From: Eucalyptus grandis
Lineage: Eukaryota; Streptophyta; Magnoliopsida; Myrtales; Myrtaceae
Direction of reading: 5' to 3'
Assembly: GCF_016545825.1 (NCBI RefSeq)
Contig: NC_052614.1
Coordinates: 58,411,864 to 58,475,863, forward strand
Length of the DNA stretch: 64,000 bases
Notes under the pieces: model-generated
What the model saw: only the letters and a program-made list of their open reading frames with translations
What the model was told of the DNA's origin: nothing
The model's database searches: none
Position numbers and translations under genes: made by a program
Shown here: piece after piece, positions 12,409 through 24,999 of the stretch
Layout of the letters: every line of letters starts with the position of its first letter
How positions within the stretch are numbered: position 1 is the stretch's first letter

Positions 12409-13885
12409 CTAAGGGTATGCAAAAGAACCATAAACCACCTAGATTGCCTAGAACCGAACCGAATCAGATTGGAACCGACAATTTCCAAGGGAAATGGTCT
12501 TGTTCTTGTTAGTGGGTATCGGTTTGGTTCCTAATTCTAGATGTGGAACCGTCCACCCACTTATCGGGACCGGACCGGTTATATACAAATGTATTTTAAT
12601 TTTTAAGAAAAATTTAAGAAAAATGAAAACTATAAACTCCCTAATTTTAAGCTCAATACCTATTAAGTGAGTACTCATCTTGTTTCACTCACACCTCATA
12701 TGAGTCATCTCTCTATCTCTTACTCACGCTTTGACTCTCAAGCTCAATGCCCATTAACTCACGGCATCAACTCTTAACTTTTAATATGAGTTCAATCTTT
12801 TTACTAAGCTTACAATAAGGAACAGGGAATTTTATTTTATTTTTGCTTTACTTTTTACTTATTGGAAAATATTGCTCTAAATGCATGAATCTTGAGTGGA
12901 CCGGTTTTATGGACCCACCTAGAAATTGAACCGGGCCGACGATTTGGTTCTCGGATGGATCCATGGATTCAATGATGGAACCAATGGGCAGTTCCTAAGA
13001 ACGTGCAAAAGAACTGGGACTTGCTTGAACCGCCGGGAATCGGATCCAAACTGTCCGGAACCGGTGGTTCTTGAGGGAATCGATCTAATTCCCTGCCTCT
13101 AATTTATGGGAATTGAGGGATACCGGTCCAGTTCTCGATTACATGGGCAGCTCGTCTACCCGTCCACCCCGAGACAGAACGATTATATTATAATAATATA
13201 TTAATTATTAGTATTAAAAAATGAAATTACTAATTAACAAACCCAAATAATAATAATTAACCTAGATCAAATAATTAAGAAAATTAATTAAAGTGGGTAA
13301 TCTAATATCATGCTAGTCAAACCAGATGAAGAGGTCTTGATCTTGAAGTTGAAAAATAGAAGGAGGAGAAGAAGAGTAGGTCAAGCGAAGAACTAGTAAT
13401 TTCGATCGAAACCAAAGTTGTTTCGCATTAAGATCGGAGCTTTCAAGAAACCCAAGAACCCCTCGGGCTAGGGTTCGTAGGGAAACCCTCGACAACAACA
13501 CGTCCATTCGTCTATCCCTTTCTCTATTCGGCCCTCCGAAAAATCACCGTCACCCTCGACAGTAGCAACTTGTGGCTTTTGACTTATAATTAGTTTTACC
13601 TTCTTTCACTTTCAACGTTATGTTTTGATTTCTAGTTGTCGTAGCTTTTGGTTTCTAGTATATTACTCGATATGAATAGTACTCACGGTAGGATTTAGAA
13701 AATTATATTATTATTCGTGAGATCGGTTCTATGAATCCACCTAGGGACCGGACCAGTCCGGTTCCCAAGTGGATCTATGCAACTAACGGGTAGATTCCGG
13801 TTTCAATTTTTTGGAACTGATCCTTAGCGGGGGTGTTCTTGGTTTTAGGTCGGGAACCGCCCGTTAGAACCATGCACACCCCTAG
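12409..13885. mobile_element. Candidate non-autonomous hAT-like element (copy 1)
   Basis: The left end reads ctaagggtatgcaaaagaac. The reverse complement of the right end reads ctaggggtgtgcatggttct. These are imperfect terminal inverted repeats of the (c)tagggGTGTGCA type common in plant hAT elements. The interior has many repeats of GGAACCG/CGGTTCC-type motifs in both orientations and no transposase frame. No clean 8-bp target duplication is visible, so the exact ends and class are tentative. An equivalent copy lies at 40359-41803. Confidence 0.5.
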
Positions 13886-16800
13886 CAGTTCCCCATTTCT
13901 TTTTGGAATCAATCCTTAGTGAGTGGTTCCTAGTTTTAGTTTGCCAAAAATCATGATCCTAAATCCTAACATGAACTTCATAGATTAACCTTGTACACGT
14001 CGACCTTTAAATACAATAAGCTCCACACGAGATTTTATGATTTAAGAACCAATGTTCCTAGTACGTAAGATGAACGGACCTTTAAGATTTATTATCATGC
14101 CAAGAAGCATGCCTTACACGGTTCTTCAATTTGTCTCGGTCAAAATTTCGAATTGACCAGAGAGGACAACTCGATTTAGATCAAGCATGAGATCATGCCT
14201 TACGCTCGAGACACCGTGCTAAGAAAAGTCCTCAAACAATCTTTTCTATAAGTACGTGGAAAGCACCTCTAGATGAAATTAACTACTTATTACTTGGTTA
14301 TATTCCATGTTTACGCACTAATTGACGAAATTTGGTGTGTGGTAATCTCTCTTTATCTATCGAAGATGGGCCTGCTTTGTCGAGTCAATGTGCATTAAGC
14401 CCGATAAGGAAGGTGGCCCAACTCCATCTTGGGCCACTTTTCTTTTGTTCAAGTTAAATTCTTATGTTGAATTGATTAATGGAATGCTAACGTGGCGTTG
14501 GCATCATGTTGGCGTATGATTAGATTAATCAACGTGATGTGGAATATATTTTCACTCAGTGCCGGTTATTAAAAAGAGGGGGGAAAAATCAGACAACCCT
14601 AACCAAGATTCGTGGCATAGGATAAGGGAGGGCTACTCGGCTGGGGCGGGCGGCGATGGTGCATCGATGAGGCGTGGCAAGGGTAGTCGAGTGCCCGATG
14701 ACGTAAGGCAACTGCTATGTGGCCTTCGTCACCTCCAATCCAAGTACATGTGCACACATAGAGCGAGAGGAAGGCACATAGAGAGAAAAATGGTGGTATT
14801 GTGGTCACTACCTGATCCGATGTGGCTAGGGTCGCGCAACCCCGGCCCCCTCCCCCAAAGTTAACTGAGACAATTGAGATATGGCCGAGGTTGGTTGATC
14901 CCTGATGCCACCTTGCCGAGGTTGCATGACCCCACTGGTTCATTGCCTTGCTTTTGTGATTCTCTCTCTTTCTCTCTCCCCAATTTCCTTATGTTCTAAT
15001 TGTTTATATTAGTTTTAGCTTTATAATATTTTCTTATTGTTGATTTCTTTTTCATTTCTGAAAGATCATGTTAGCATTTGATGGCAAATTGCCACATCAT
15101 ATTTCCGCCCATAATTTAATAGAAGAATCGACTTGAACAAAAAAGTGTAAAGTTTAATGACTTGATTATACATGAAACGCAAGTGTACTTTCACAAGTAA
15201 GATATAAAGAAACTCAATCGGCAATCCTCGAGCTAGTTATGATTATTCGCCAAAAATAAGAAAAAGAAAAACCTGATAGACCTTTTACATGGCTTCTTAT
15301 ATTTGGAAAGGATGGGTTACATATCCCATTTAGAACTTTGTAGATTAAAATTTGGGTTGCGTTCAAGATTGTCGATTGTGGAGGTTTTGTGACATGCAAT
15401 CAACTCTCTATGACCTCTTGAGTTTCTTTTACCGCAAAAATAAAAAGTTGGTATCTAAATATTGATTATTAAAACTCAGCATGAAGTAACATACAATTTA
15501 TCAAAATACTAGCAGTATATATATGACATAAGTCGGCATATGATATAAGTTTTCTAGGCTAATCTTAGTATGCCTAACATTTTTCACCAGAATATGCACA
15601 TGATTTGAGTTGGCATGCAGCATGCGACACTTTTGTCCAAACAACTTTATGGAGCAAAAAAAAAAAAAAAAAAAGTGAAGATTCACTGAATAAGCAACTT
15701 ATCATTTACTTGAGGGCATTACTATTTATGAAGCCGCCACTTATTTGGTTTGAGTGTCCATGAAAAAGTTGTATTACCTATCTAGCTAGTCACATCTCAA
15801 TATTCTTACTAAGTATTTTTATATATAGCATGGAGTTTTGCTTTAAATTAAAAGTAAATGCATTTCTCCCACTCCCAACCTTTAAAAGAGTTGTCAATGA
15901 GAAAAGGTAAGGAACCTATTTTTATTTCTTCAAAATTCGAATAGAGACCAAGAGAAAACCTTTCTTTTGAAACATAAATATAGATAAGCCTTGAGTGCAT
16001 GCATATTTTTCAAATTTTCCCATTTCTATTATCTGCAAAATGGCCTAACCCTTCGAATAATTTCAGGCATACATATAAAGAAAAAATTAAGGAGGAGGGT
16101 TGGCTTCACTCTCTTTTTTTCCCATTGATTTGCATACACCAAATTAGACGGCGTTTTTTTTTTCTTTTTGGTCGAAAATTAGATGGGTGTCGAGAGTTGA
16201 CAATGCTAATGAAGAAAAGGAGACATTAGAGAAACCAGTCGGGTCAAATCCGTCAAATCCGACCTCGGATTCGCATCCCCAACCAACCAATGTGGACGGT
16301 GGTGGAATCGCTAGAAAACGAGCGGCTCAGTGAGTCGAACGGGAGAGGCGAGGAGAGGCAAAAGTAAAAAGCGCAAGCAGCCAAAATTTCCGACAGAAAC
16401 GCCTGCATGGACCAGTAAAAGGGATAAAAAGTCAAGAGACTCGAGAGGGAATCTGGGAGGATGTCTTCTGGTGCAGAAGAGGGATGAAATGGCAAGCACT
16501 CGAGCCTCGGGGCTGGCCCCCACTCGAACCACTCAGCTTGTTAATCCTATCTCAAAATGCTTTGCCAATTGAAGAATCTCAAGCACTTGACGTAGTTGCT
16601 ATATGAGCAAAGACTCAGCCCTGTTAATGATCTGAAAAGGGTAGGCATATTCCAGTCATTTTGCCCAAATTTGCATAACCGGCTTAGTTTAGCTGACACA
16701 TTGTCCACATCACATCTAAAGTCCAACCATAATTACCTGTGAGATAGTTTGGTAAGAATGAACAGAGGGAGGGTTGATTAGTTGGTTCATCTTACCTATC

Positions 16801-18379
16801 ACCGTTCCCTCTATATTTCTCTTGAGTACAAAATGGAAGTAGCGAATTCTAATTAGTGATAAAATTGGAATGATCATATCATATTAAAAATGCTTGATAT
16901 ATGTTGTGAGATGATCATCATATCTTCGAATTACGGTTATCAGCTCAACAATAATCGTAGAGTTACCTATTTAGTTCTAACAAGATGTTGTTGATCAAAT
17001 GAGGCCGAGCTCATCAAAAACATTTTATGTTTCATCAAAGTTATGGTATGAAATACCCATAAAAGATAACAACAAATCGATCTCATTAATGAGAAGCACC
17101 CAAGTTTCTACATGTGCATTAAATCTCACAAGGACAAGTACACGTAGGGTTGCCCATCGATTTCACAGTCCTCTAATTGTTAGGAGAAGGCCCGGCAAGA
17201 GATCCTTTACCAATAAGCTCATGCACAATAAACAATTTCCAGTACATTATCAGAAATTCATAATGTCATGATCCAATCCACCAATACAAAGCGAACCACC
17301 CAACCTCTAGAGTAAAAGAAAAGTTCATAAATAGCTAACTTTCTAGGTGACCCTTTGAGTAGAAGAAAAGTTATGTAGTAACTAACCAATCCGAAAAGCC
17401 ACCAATCTGGGAAAAATGTGCTTAGATAGTTTCTATTTTTATCTTTTCGTAAAAAATAAAAAAAATAAAGTGAGACCCACTAAATTTTCCTTATAGTTTA
17501 TTTCGAAATGAGAAGTCAACAGCACTGTATCATCCACTCAACCAGAATTTTATTTGGAAATGATAAAGCTAATGATGACTGAAAGAAGACTTGCGTCAAC
17601 AGCACGCACAAAGCCGGTCATGGCCAGCCGAAATTCTTCTAGAAAAGTAAAAGAAATTAAGAACATCCTCAACCACATTTCAAGCTCGATATATTTATGT
17701 ATACGAATAAAATTTTGAAATTAGGATTCTCTTGTGAGATGGATCGAATTCAGCTCGTATCATTCCAATTCCTTAATAGTGATGGGGATAGGACACTAAT
17801 CTTCATAGTTATGTTAACTCACTTCAATGATATGTAAAATCGTGTCCGCTTCAAATTAGACTATGGACCGACAACAATTGAAGATCATACGTGCCTTATC
17901 TTACTACATATGTTGTCACGAATAATATGGTACATTGTCGATATCTATGTAATTTTGCATTTGCTTAGATGGAAATCCAATTTCTTTATGCTTAATTTTT
18001 TACATCAAGTCAATATTAAGTAATAATTCATGATAAATCTTACTTTTTTAAAATTGGATGAAGTAGCGTGTTATAGTTTAAAGCATATGGTGCTTCTTGT
18101 AAGAACTTAAATTGTGGAAGAACGACATGACAAATAGCTCATAGCTAACAAGGTACGAAGACAAACTTTCCTGAATCGGTGAAAAAATCAAGGTAATACA
18201 TAACTTTTCTTAGACGAGCCAAATATTTTTGTTGACTTTATTTGGGTAACAAATCATTTAGTTTCTCTACAAAGTTCAACTCCTCACCTTTCACTAGGGT
18301 TTTCCCCCGGTTTTGCAAGCTAGAAGTTGACAAACCATCAATATCAATTGCTAATAAAATCGTCAGTAGAGGATTTCTC
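13886..18379. other. Intergenic region without a recognised gene (copy 1)
   Basis: About 4.5 kb between the hAT-like element and the repeats around the copia element. The frames present are short and hit no family I know. Two GC-richer islands (about 14560-14940 and 16250-16560) and a run of 19 A (15656-15674) stand out from the AT-rich background. The first island contains phrases related to the repeat at 3600-4090. Probably old transposon debris. Confidence 0.4.
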
Positions 18380-18930
18380 ATGCCTTATAAGTACATTTGC
18401 CACATGCAACGGTGGGCTAGTAGTACATGCAAAATTTAGATGAATGAAATAACAAGTGCAAATATTGGGAGTTGCGCTAGTAGCCATCCTTCTCCAATAG
18501 GAAGGGAGAGATAGAGAGTTTGATTCTCCACATTTTCAAGAGGGTTGGGAGTGAGGACGTTTAGTTTCAAGTGTAGAGTTTGACTTCTATATCCTAAAAA
18601 AAACATAGCAAAAATTTGAAAGTGAATTGAGAATTAGAGTATGGCAAATAATAATAATACTAAAAAAAACATAGCAAAAATTTGAAAGTGAATTGAGAAT
18701 TAGAGTATGGCAAATAATAATAATAATAAGGTGCCATTATGGTGTTCATGAAGCATTTGCATTGGGGGCGACCAGTGTCCCACCAATCCTTGGATGAAGA
18801 TCTTTTGAAGATGAACGATGTTTGAGAGTGATGATCTCTAGTCATAATTTGCAATATCAAAGTAGGGAATGATATCTTTGCTTTTAAGAAAGGATTATTC
18901 AAGTGACATTATGGAACAAAACGGCAGATA
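18380..18930. repeat. Left member of a diverged direct repeat flanking the copia remnant (copy 1)
   Basis: Segments 18380-18462 and 18728-18930 align in the same order with 22042-22330, for example ataagtacatttgccacatg against ataagtacatttcccacatg, and ggattattcaagtgacatta in both. This left member carries about 265 bp of extra sequence, which includes a 66-bp tandem duplication. The pair brackets the copia remnant. Confidence 0.6.
18594..18728. repeat. 66-bp tandem duplication (two units, copy 1)
   Basis: Two adjacent units of 66 bp, each with the phrase gaaagtgaattgagaattag followed by an ATA/AAT-type microsatellite, repeat almost perfectly. The same arrangement is present at about 46518-46648. 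Confidence 0.8.
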
Positions 18931-20232
18931 AAAAAATTAAATTCATAATTAAAGTTTGAAGTATTTGAAAATTATTTATCAATATAATAACCATTCACTT
19001 AATTTTTGTTAATGCGTGTCTTAAGCCACTTGTTAAACATTTAAATATAGAGAGTTTTTGGTTTCCAAATGACTATTTTTCTCTCATCATACATAATCGG
19101 TGCATTAAAAATGCAAATCTTTATTACGTATGATTAATATGTGCCTTAGGGGTGTACACGTACTCTTCGAGTCTCCGCTTCTTGTTTCCCCAAACAGTTT
19201 GGGGGGAAGCTTGTCTTCCTACTACATACACTATCAATCGTATTAGGTTGGCTATCATAAATAACATTTCTCCTTATTAGTGCTTGTATGGTAGTGGCCT
19301 CAATTACAATCTTTTTCGAGTTTTTGATAGTGTTTGTTTTGTGCATCTTCTTCCACATGAATGCCAAAGTTAGAATCTAGTGTTTGTTCATGGTGCTTCC
19401 TTGGATATGGTGTTGTGCACAAAGGGTCTAGACGTTAGGATCCAATTTCTAGCCATTTTAGTGTGTCTTATCATGTTACATTTTGGGAACACAAAATATT
19501 TTCATCTCTCAATTCCTTCATATTATCAACTCAGGTACCCTTCTTCACTAACACTTAAGTGGATTTACTCTCAGAAGATGCCACAACTTTGTCCACTTGT
19601 GAATCTTCCTCTTTGGAAATGCCGTCTTCTAATATTGATGCAAATCCTTCTAGCATACCACCCCGGTAACTTCTAACGTGTGTGCTTTATTTGTGGATTC
19701 TCCACTAACCGACAATCCATCGTCCTTTGCTCGTCATTTCACAAGAGTAAGTCAAGCTTCTATTCGACTTTGCAATTTCCATTGTTACTCTACCATTGCT
19801 TTTTTTTTTTTTAAACCTTGCATATATAGAAAAGCTAGTATTGATCCTCTCTAGTAGCAAACAATGATAGATAAGTTGTAGACCTTAGACAAAGCTCGTA
19901 CATGAGATTTTGTTGATTTGTCTCCTCGTAAGTTCATTGTATGTTGTAAATGGGTATGTAAGATTAAAATAAAGGAAGATGGTATTATGGACCATGACAA
20001 AGCTCGGTTCGTGGGCGAAGGTTTGCCTTAAGAATATGAAGTTAACTATGAAGAGACTTTTGCTCTGTTTTGTGCCTTACCAAAAGACTTTTGTTCATAG
20101 TTTTTTTGTTGTTGTCACAATTAAGCACCGGTTTATGTTCTACGTGGATGTTAAAAATGCTTTTTGGAATTGCAATCTCATTGAGGAAGTTTATATTGTT
20201 CCTTCGGTTGGATGCACTCATCAATCTAACAA

Positions 20233-20725
20233 GGGTTAATACCCTGAAAACCTCAAACCGGTACATCCGTGATAAATTTACCCCAAATTATTTTTTTGAC
20301 AATGAAAATCCTAAACTGATACATATGTGGCAAATTTATCCCGACTAACCATCAAAAACCTTAAACTAGTACATTTATGACAAATATACCCAAAAATAAT
20401 TTATTCGATCGCAAAAAATCCAAAATTGGTAAATTTGTAACAAATATACCCTCCGCTAAATTGGATTAATACCGCAAAAAAATCACAAAAATTGTAAATA
20501 GTGATAAATAGAGCGTAAAATCCCAAATTGGTATACCAGTCAATTGTCATATGTCATTTAACTTAATAATTTGACGGTAAAATTTAATGAAAATTAACAG
20601 ATGGTAAATTTGTCACAATAAATTTACTAAAGGTATATCAATTTGGGGTTTTTGGTGGTAAAAAATAATTTTTGGTAAATTTGTCACAAGTATACTTGGT
20701 TTGGGGTTTTTTAGGGTATTAACCC
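20233..20725. mobile_element. MITE nested in the copia RT, 9-bp target duplication (copy 1)
   Basis: A 493-bp element starts gggttaataccctgaaaa and ends ttttttagggtattaaccc, terminal inverted repeats of about 17 bp. It is flanked by a perfect 9-bp duplication, atctaacaa, at 20224-20232 and 20726-20734. A 9-bp duplication points to Mutator-like (MULE) transposition. The interior is AT-rich with degenerate subrepeats of the type gacaaatatacccaaaa and no coding capacity. Removing it and one duplication rejoins the copia sequence (THQSN to NKACxxxYMACY). Confidence 0.85.
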
Positions 20726-21838
20726 ATCTAACAAAGCGTGTTGATTACAACATACATTATATGGCATGTTATAGGCTCCTCGTGGATGGAATTCCTACTT
20801 TAGCTCAATCATTGTATCCCAAATTTAGCTCAACCACGAAATCTCTTATCGATTTCGTGTGTATATTATGATGCTCTTATATGTGAGCAACATAGTTATT
20901 ACTAGTGATGATCATAATGAATTTCAAAACTCTAGGAATATTTTAGTTAATAGTTTGAAATGAAAGATCTTGAGCGAGTTAGGTATTTTTCAAACTTAAA
21001 GGGTAATTGAGATTCCTTTGGTTATTATTTTTCATAAGCAAAATATATCATTGATCATATTTGTAGAGTCAGGCTCACTAATAACAAGGTTGCTCCAACT
21101 CCTATTGAGATCAATGTCAAATTTGATGCCAAAGATGGAACTCCTCTTTTGAATCCTATACTCTATTGACAACTGGCTCGACTTGACATCACCCATGCTG
21201 TTCAAATTAATAGTCAATACATGATTGCACCTAGTACAACTCATTTTTCTTCACTATGTTAAGGGTATATTATTTCATGGCTTTCACTTTTCTGCTCATT
21301 CTACCTTGAAATTACAACTTATTGTGATGATGACTAGGTGGTGATCCTCAAGGTCATTGGTCCATTACGGATTACTATTTCTTTTCGGGCAACTCACTTA
21401 TCTCATGGCATAGCAAAAATTGACCATTGTCGCTCGCTCTAATAAAGAAGCAAAATATTAAGCTCTTGTTGATATTCACTTATCTCATGGCGTAGCAAGA
21501 CACAAAAATACTATTGCTCACTCTAGTAGATATCATAACTACTATGGTTGTGATAAAACATGGAGTGCGTCGTTATAGCTAAACAATCATCCATTGCGAT
21601 AACCAAAGTGCTATTCAAATAACATAAAATGATGTTTTCCATGAAGGTGCCAAACACATTGAAACAGACTATCATTCACGCGATATCATGTTTTTCGTGA
21701 CACTTTTCGACTTGTCTCTACTTCATCTACTAAACAAACTATTGATGTCTTCACTAAGACACATCCGCCCGGGCATTCTCTATATATTTTCTCAAACTCA
21801 AATTGATATCTTTCAAATCATCTTGAGTTTGAGGGGGA

Positions 21839-21988
21839 TATTAGAGACATAATTAGGAGATTTTGTATTTTTCTCTTAATTAATATGATTGATTGTAATT
21901 GAAAATTTGTTTTACTTTTGATATTCATCCTCTAATATAAAGAATATTACGTGTACTCTTAATTTGACAATGTAAAGAATATTAAATG

Positions 21989-22027
<39 letters not shown>

Positions 22028-22041
22028 ACAATTCTCTAACT
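21839..22041 (+). repeat. 3' LTR of the copia remnant, containing a (TC)17 microsatellite (copy 1)
   Basis: A short LTR of about 200 bp. It begins tattagagacataa right after the polypurine tract and ends attctctaact. A pure TC run of 34 nt (21991-22024) lies near its 3' end. In the second copy the same tract has only about 7 repeats. Confidence 0.7.
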
Positions 22042-22330
22042 CCTATAAGTACATTTCCCACATGTAAAGGACCCACTACTTATATAGGAACACATGCAAA
22101 CATAAAATGAATGAAATAATAGGTGCAATTATGGGGTTCGCAGAGCACTTCATTTTGGTGGCCACCAAATGACCCTACAATTCTTGTCCGGAGATCTTTT
22201 TAAAAAATTAACAATATTTGAGGGTGATCTCTAGCCATAGTTTATAATGTCAGGCAAGGAATGATATCTTTGTTATTAAGAAAAGGATTATTCAAGTGAC
22301 ATTATGAAACAGAAAGGTAGATCTGATTAA
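22042..22330. repeat. Right member of the diverged direct repeat flanking the copia remnant (copy 1)
   Basis: Starts directly at the LTR end and aligns with 18380-18462 plus 18728-18930, with many substitutions. The origin is unclear: either part of an older element into which the copia inserted, or an independent duplication. Confidence 0.55.
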
Positions 22331-24129
22331 CCTAACTTTGGAGCTAGTATTAAACTTCACATGAAAAACACACATGCATTGTATCCTCTCACCACGATGG
22401 ATTGCATTTAATGAAAATAGAATGGTCACCTTAACTAACTACCATGACTTTTTAATAGCTCGAGAATGACTAGTTTTCCACCAGAAGGAGAGCTCTCACC
22501 AATACCACCTACATGTAACCTCAAGAGAAACATACATGTAAAGCTCTAATCTTCGTCCCTTCCTCTAAAAATCACAAACTTAGGTAACTAGGGACACTTC
22601 CATGTCTTGATGATCATCTTGCTTGTGGACAAGATTTATACCATTGTCGAGTACACATGCGTTATCAAATAACAAGACAGAAATGACCCATTTTCAGATA
22701 AATGGGGTTCTACATATGGCAAGATAAAACAAAAAGGAAAGCTCAAGACCCGATCTGCAATTCCAATCTTGGGAAAAGAGAAGTCTCTTTCCCTCACCCA
22801 TTTTCACGTTTTCACGTTTTGACTTTAGGTTAAAAGGAGTTAGGCGGACCAAACTTCCCTTTCGGTTGCAAAAGCCAATGAAAATGAAGGGGCCTACCAA
22901 TTGCATCATTGTCCTAACTTCAGTGGCCCTCGTTTTCTTATACTCATACGTGAATGAGCTCCTTCCGCGAGTGAAAAACGTGAGCGCACTTGCCTTTCCC
23001 CTAGATAGCTGGAATTGTGGATGGGGTTATGGCTTTATAAGGATTAACAGAGTCGGTGTATTGGATAAGGCCGAAAAAAGTCACCTGTCTAGAATGCCCT
23101 AGATAGTGACATTGCGCGGACCTCATCATAAAGTCTGAACTAAAAACCGAACTAACCCTTTAGGAAGGACGTGGAATTTGACTAACGGGGTAGACATACG
23201 TCTAATGGGGGTAGACATACGTGTAAAGGAGGCATCATAACTTAGCTCTAATATCAAATTAGAATGTCCAATCTGAAAACTTAAACTGATAAATGGATGG
23301 GAGCCGCATATATAGAAAAAACATATTAATCTCATAATCAAAAGATGTATGATATCTCAACAGACCTTAATGTCTAGATACATATATATCTTTACGGAAG
23401 GAAACACTAGCTAGCCTAAGTTCATGGTCGGTTAGCAAAAGTTCATGGTCGGTTAGCAAAAGGATAATGGTCGGTCCATATTGAAACCAAGCGTCTTGCC
23501 TTAACCTTGTTGTTTTCGTGTGGAACCCTCAAATCGAACATTCAAGGAGTTTGCTGCGTTAAAATGAATGCACCCACCAAAGTAGATCTTTCTCGTGGAA
23601 AAGCAAGTTAGGGCGTGCACATCAGGAATTGATTAGTTGGCTCTCTGCCATCACCAAGAACTTCATAAAACTTTCCATTTATGTTGGAGCTTTGTCAATT
23701 CGCAATGGATATTTTACAAATAAAAAAATATGCAATCCATAAATTTTTAATTTATTCAATGTGATCACTAAACTTTAACCAAATGCGCAATGTTATCTCT
23801 GGACTTTTAATACATGTTCAATCTATACTATATATAAATATTAAATGTTATCCTTAAACTTAAATTAATGGAAGATTAACGTCAAACATTTTAAAATAGT
23901 TCGAGACTAACTTGATAACGTATGGTCTAGAAATCATATTGAATAAATTAAAAATTCGGGGATAAATTATATATTTTACTAAAATTTAGGAACTATATTG
24001 AATAAATTAAATATAAAATCATATTATATTATATATTGAGTTAAAGTTTAAGAATTATTTGTACTATTATTCTTTTATAGGTAAAAGACAAAAGCAACCG
24101 GGGTAACCTATCCGTTTGTACAAAATACC
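22331..24129. other. Intergenic region, AT-rich repeat at its right end (copy 1)
   Basis: No gene recognised. Two short tandem repeats are visible: a phrase around gggtagacatacgt (about 23188-23225) and a 22-bp unit ttcatggtcggttagcaaaa (about 23420-23462), each twice. From about 23720 to 24090 the sequence belongs to an AT-rich dispersed family that recurs at about 26205-26520, sharing wording such as tacatgttcaat and aaattaataa with runs like ccttaaact. Confidence 0.4.
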
Positions 24130-24465
24130 TCATCCTTTAGCGCATGGAGACTTTATCCAGAATATATCCTGACTACAGTAGTAAAGACTGTACGGACTTG
24201 CGGAAACATCACGGCAACCTGAAAATCCGACCAAATATCCCCGTGGCAAAACCTGAATATGCAGCATGCGCTCGTAGCTTCTGCATTCACACTCCTTTTT
24301 ATTTGTAATCTGCTCGAGGGATGCTCTTAGATATTGTGTCGTCAGTTGCGACAATGGCTTCGATGTAATCGTGCCCGAAACCCCGTCGCTTTCGAGCATC
24401 TCCTGGTTAACTCTCTGGTCATGGTTCGGAATAGCTTTGTTCATGCACACCTGGAATATGCACAA
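24130..24465 (-). other. Unidentified minus-strand open frame kept in both copies
   Basis: A 111-codon frame containing ESDGVSGTITSKPLSQLTTQ and LEQITNKKECECRSYERMLH. Its upstream end follows a possible acceptor (cattccag). The composition is more coding-like than that of nearby frames. In the second copy (52038-52307) the downstream 89 codons are unchanged, but a 2-bp insertion shifts the upstream part. I recognise no family; it could be a captured exon or a chance frame. Confidence 0.25.
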
Positions 24466-24999
24466 GGCATTGCTTTAGAATATCCATCGCTTTTGCTCCT
24501 TTTCTTTATTAGAATATCCATGGTTGATTTTGCATCGAACTTTGATTTTGTACATTTCATTTTCATTTTATGGTTGTGCGATTGATGCATAACCTAAAAT
24601 CTTTGGTTACTAAAATAGATCATATGCCTCGACCTGGCCAAAGAAAAATCTATATATATGGCGTGTTTAGGAGACTTTTGGGAGAATGACTTTGCATCTG
24701 GGCAAAGCTCTCTGACTCGAGGTGCTTTTGAAAAAGTGAAAAATATCTGGATGCTTGGCTTTTGGTATATTTTTGTAAAGCGGCTTTATGATGAAGTAAA
24801 ATTCGAAAAAAAAGGGAAAAGAAAAAGAGAGAGGGTAAGGGTTGTTAGATTCGGCGAGTGACGCGGCAAAAGAGTTGGAGCCCAGCAAGTATTGACAAGC
24901 GGCCGCCCACAAGATTAGGTGAGAAAAGGTACGTCTAGATGAAAGTTAAAGACCTGATATTTTGAGTAAATATCATCTAAATAATAAGGATACGAATGA

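Larger units (their letters stand above)
19150..22041 (+). mobile_element. Decayed Ty1-copia retrotransposon, 5'-truncated, with 3' LTR (copy 1)
   Basis: Broken frames in Ty1-copia order are visible. Near 19280-19480 is the integrase C-terminal region (NLFRVFDSVCFVHLLPHE, then VTFWEHK). At 19940-20220 is the reverse transcriptase start (CKWVCKIKIKEDG, DHDKARLV, FYVDVKNAFW, EEVYI). At 20870-21240 is the rest of RT (LLYVSNIVITSDD, LARLDITHAV). At 21590-21780 is the RNase H end (HCDNQSAIQI, EGAKHIETDYHSR). A polypurine tract (gagggggat) precedes a short 3' LTR, 21839-22041, whose ends retain the inverted TTAGAGA/TCTCTAA. Many stops and frameshifts make it inactive. No 5' LTR or gag was found. 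A MITE splits the RT region (20233-20725). Confidence 0.85.

Noticed and set aside
16253..16572. Overlapping open frames on both strands in a GC-richer island
   Set aside because: Frames on both strands have similar length and none matches a family; indels in copy 2 change the frames.
18660..18902. CRISPR-like or phage-like array suggested by direct repeats
   Set aside because: Only two tandem units with no spacers, in a plant nuclear context.
22866..23102. Plus-strand frame with a hydrophobic N-terminal stretch
   Set aside because: The frame is not preserved in copy 2 (50817-51020 uses another frame for half of it) and no family is recognised.
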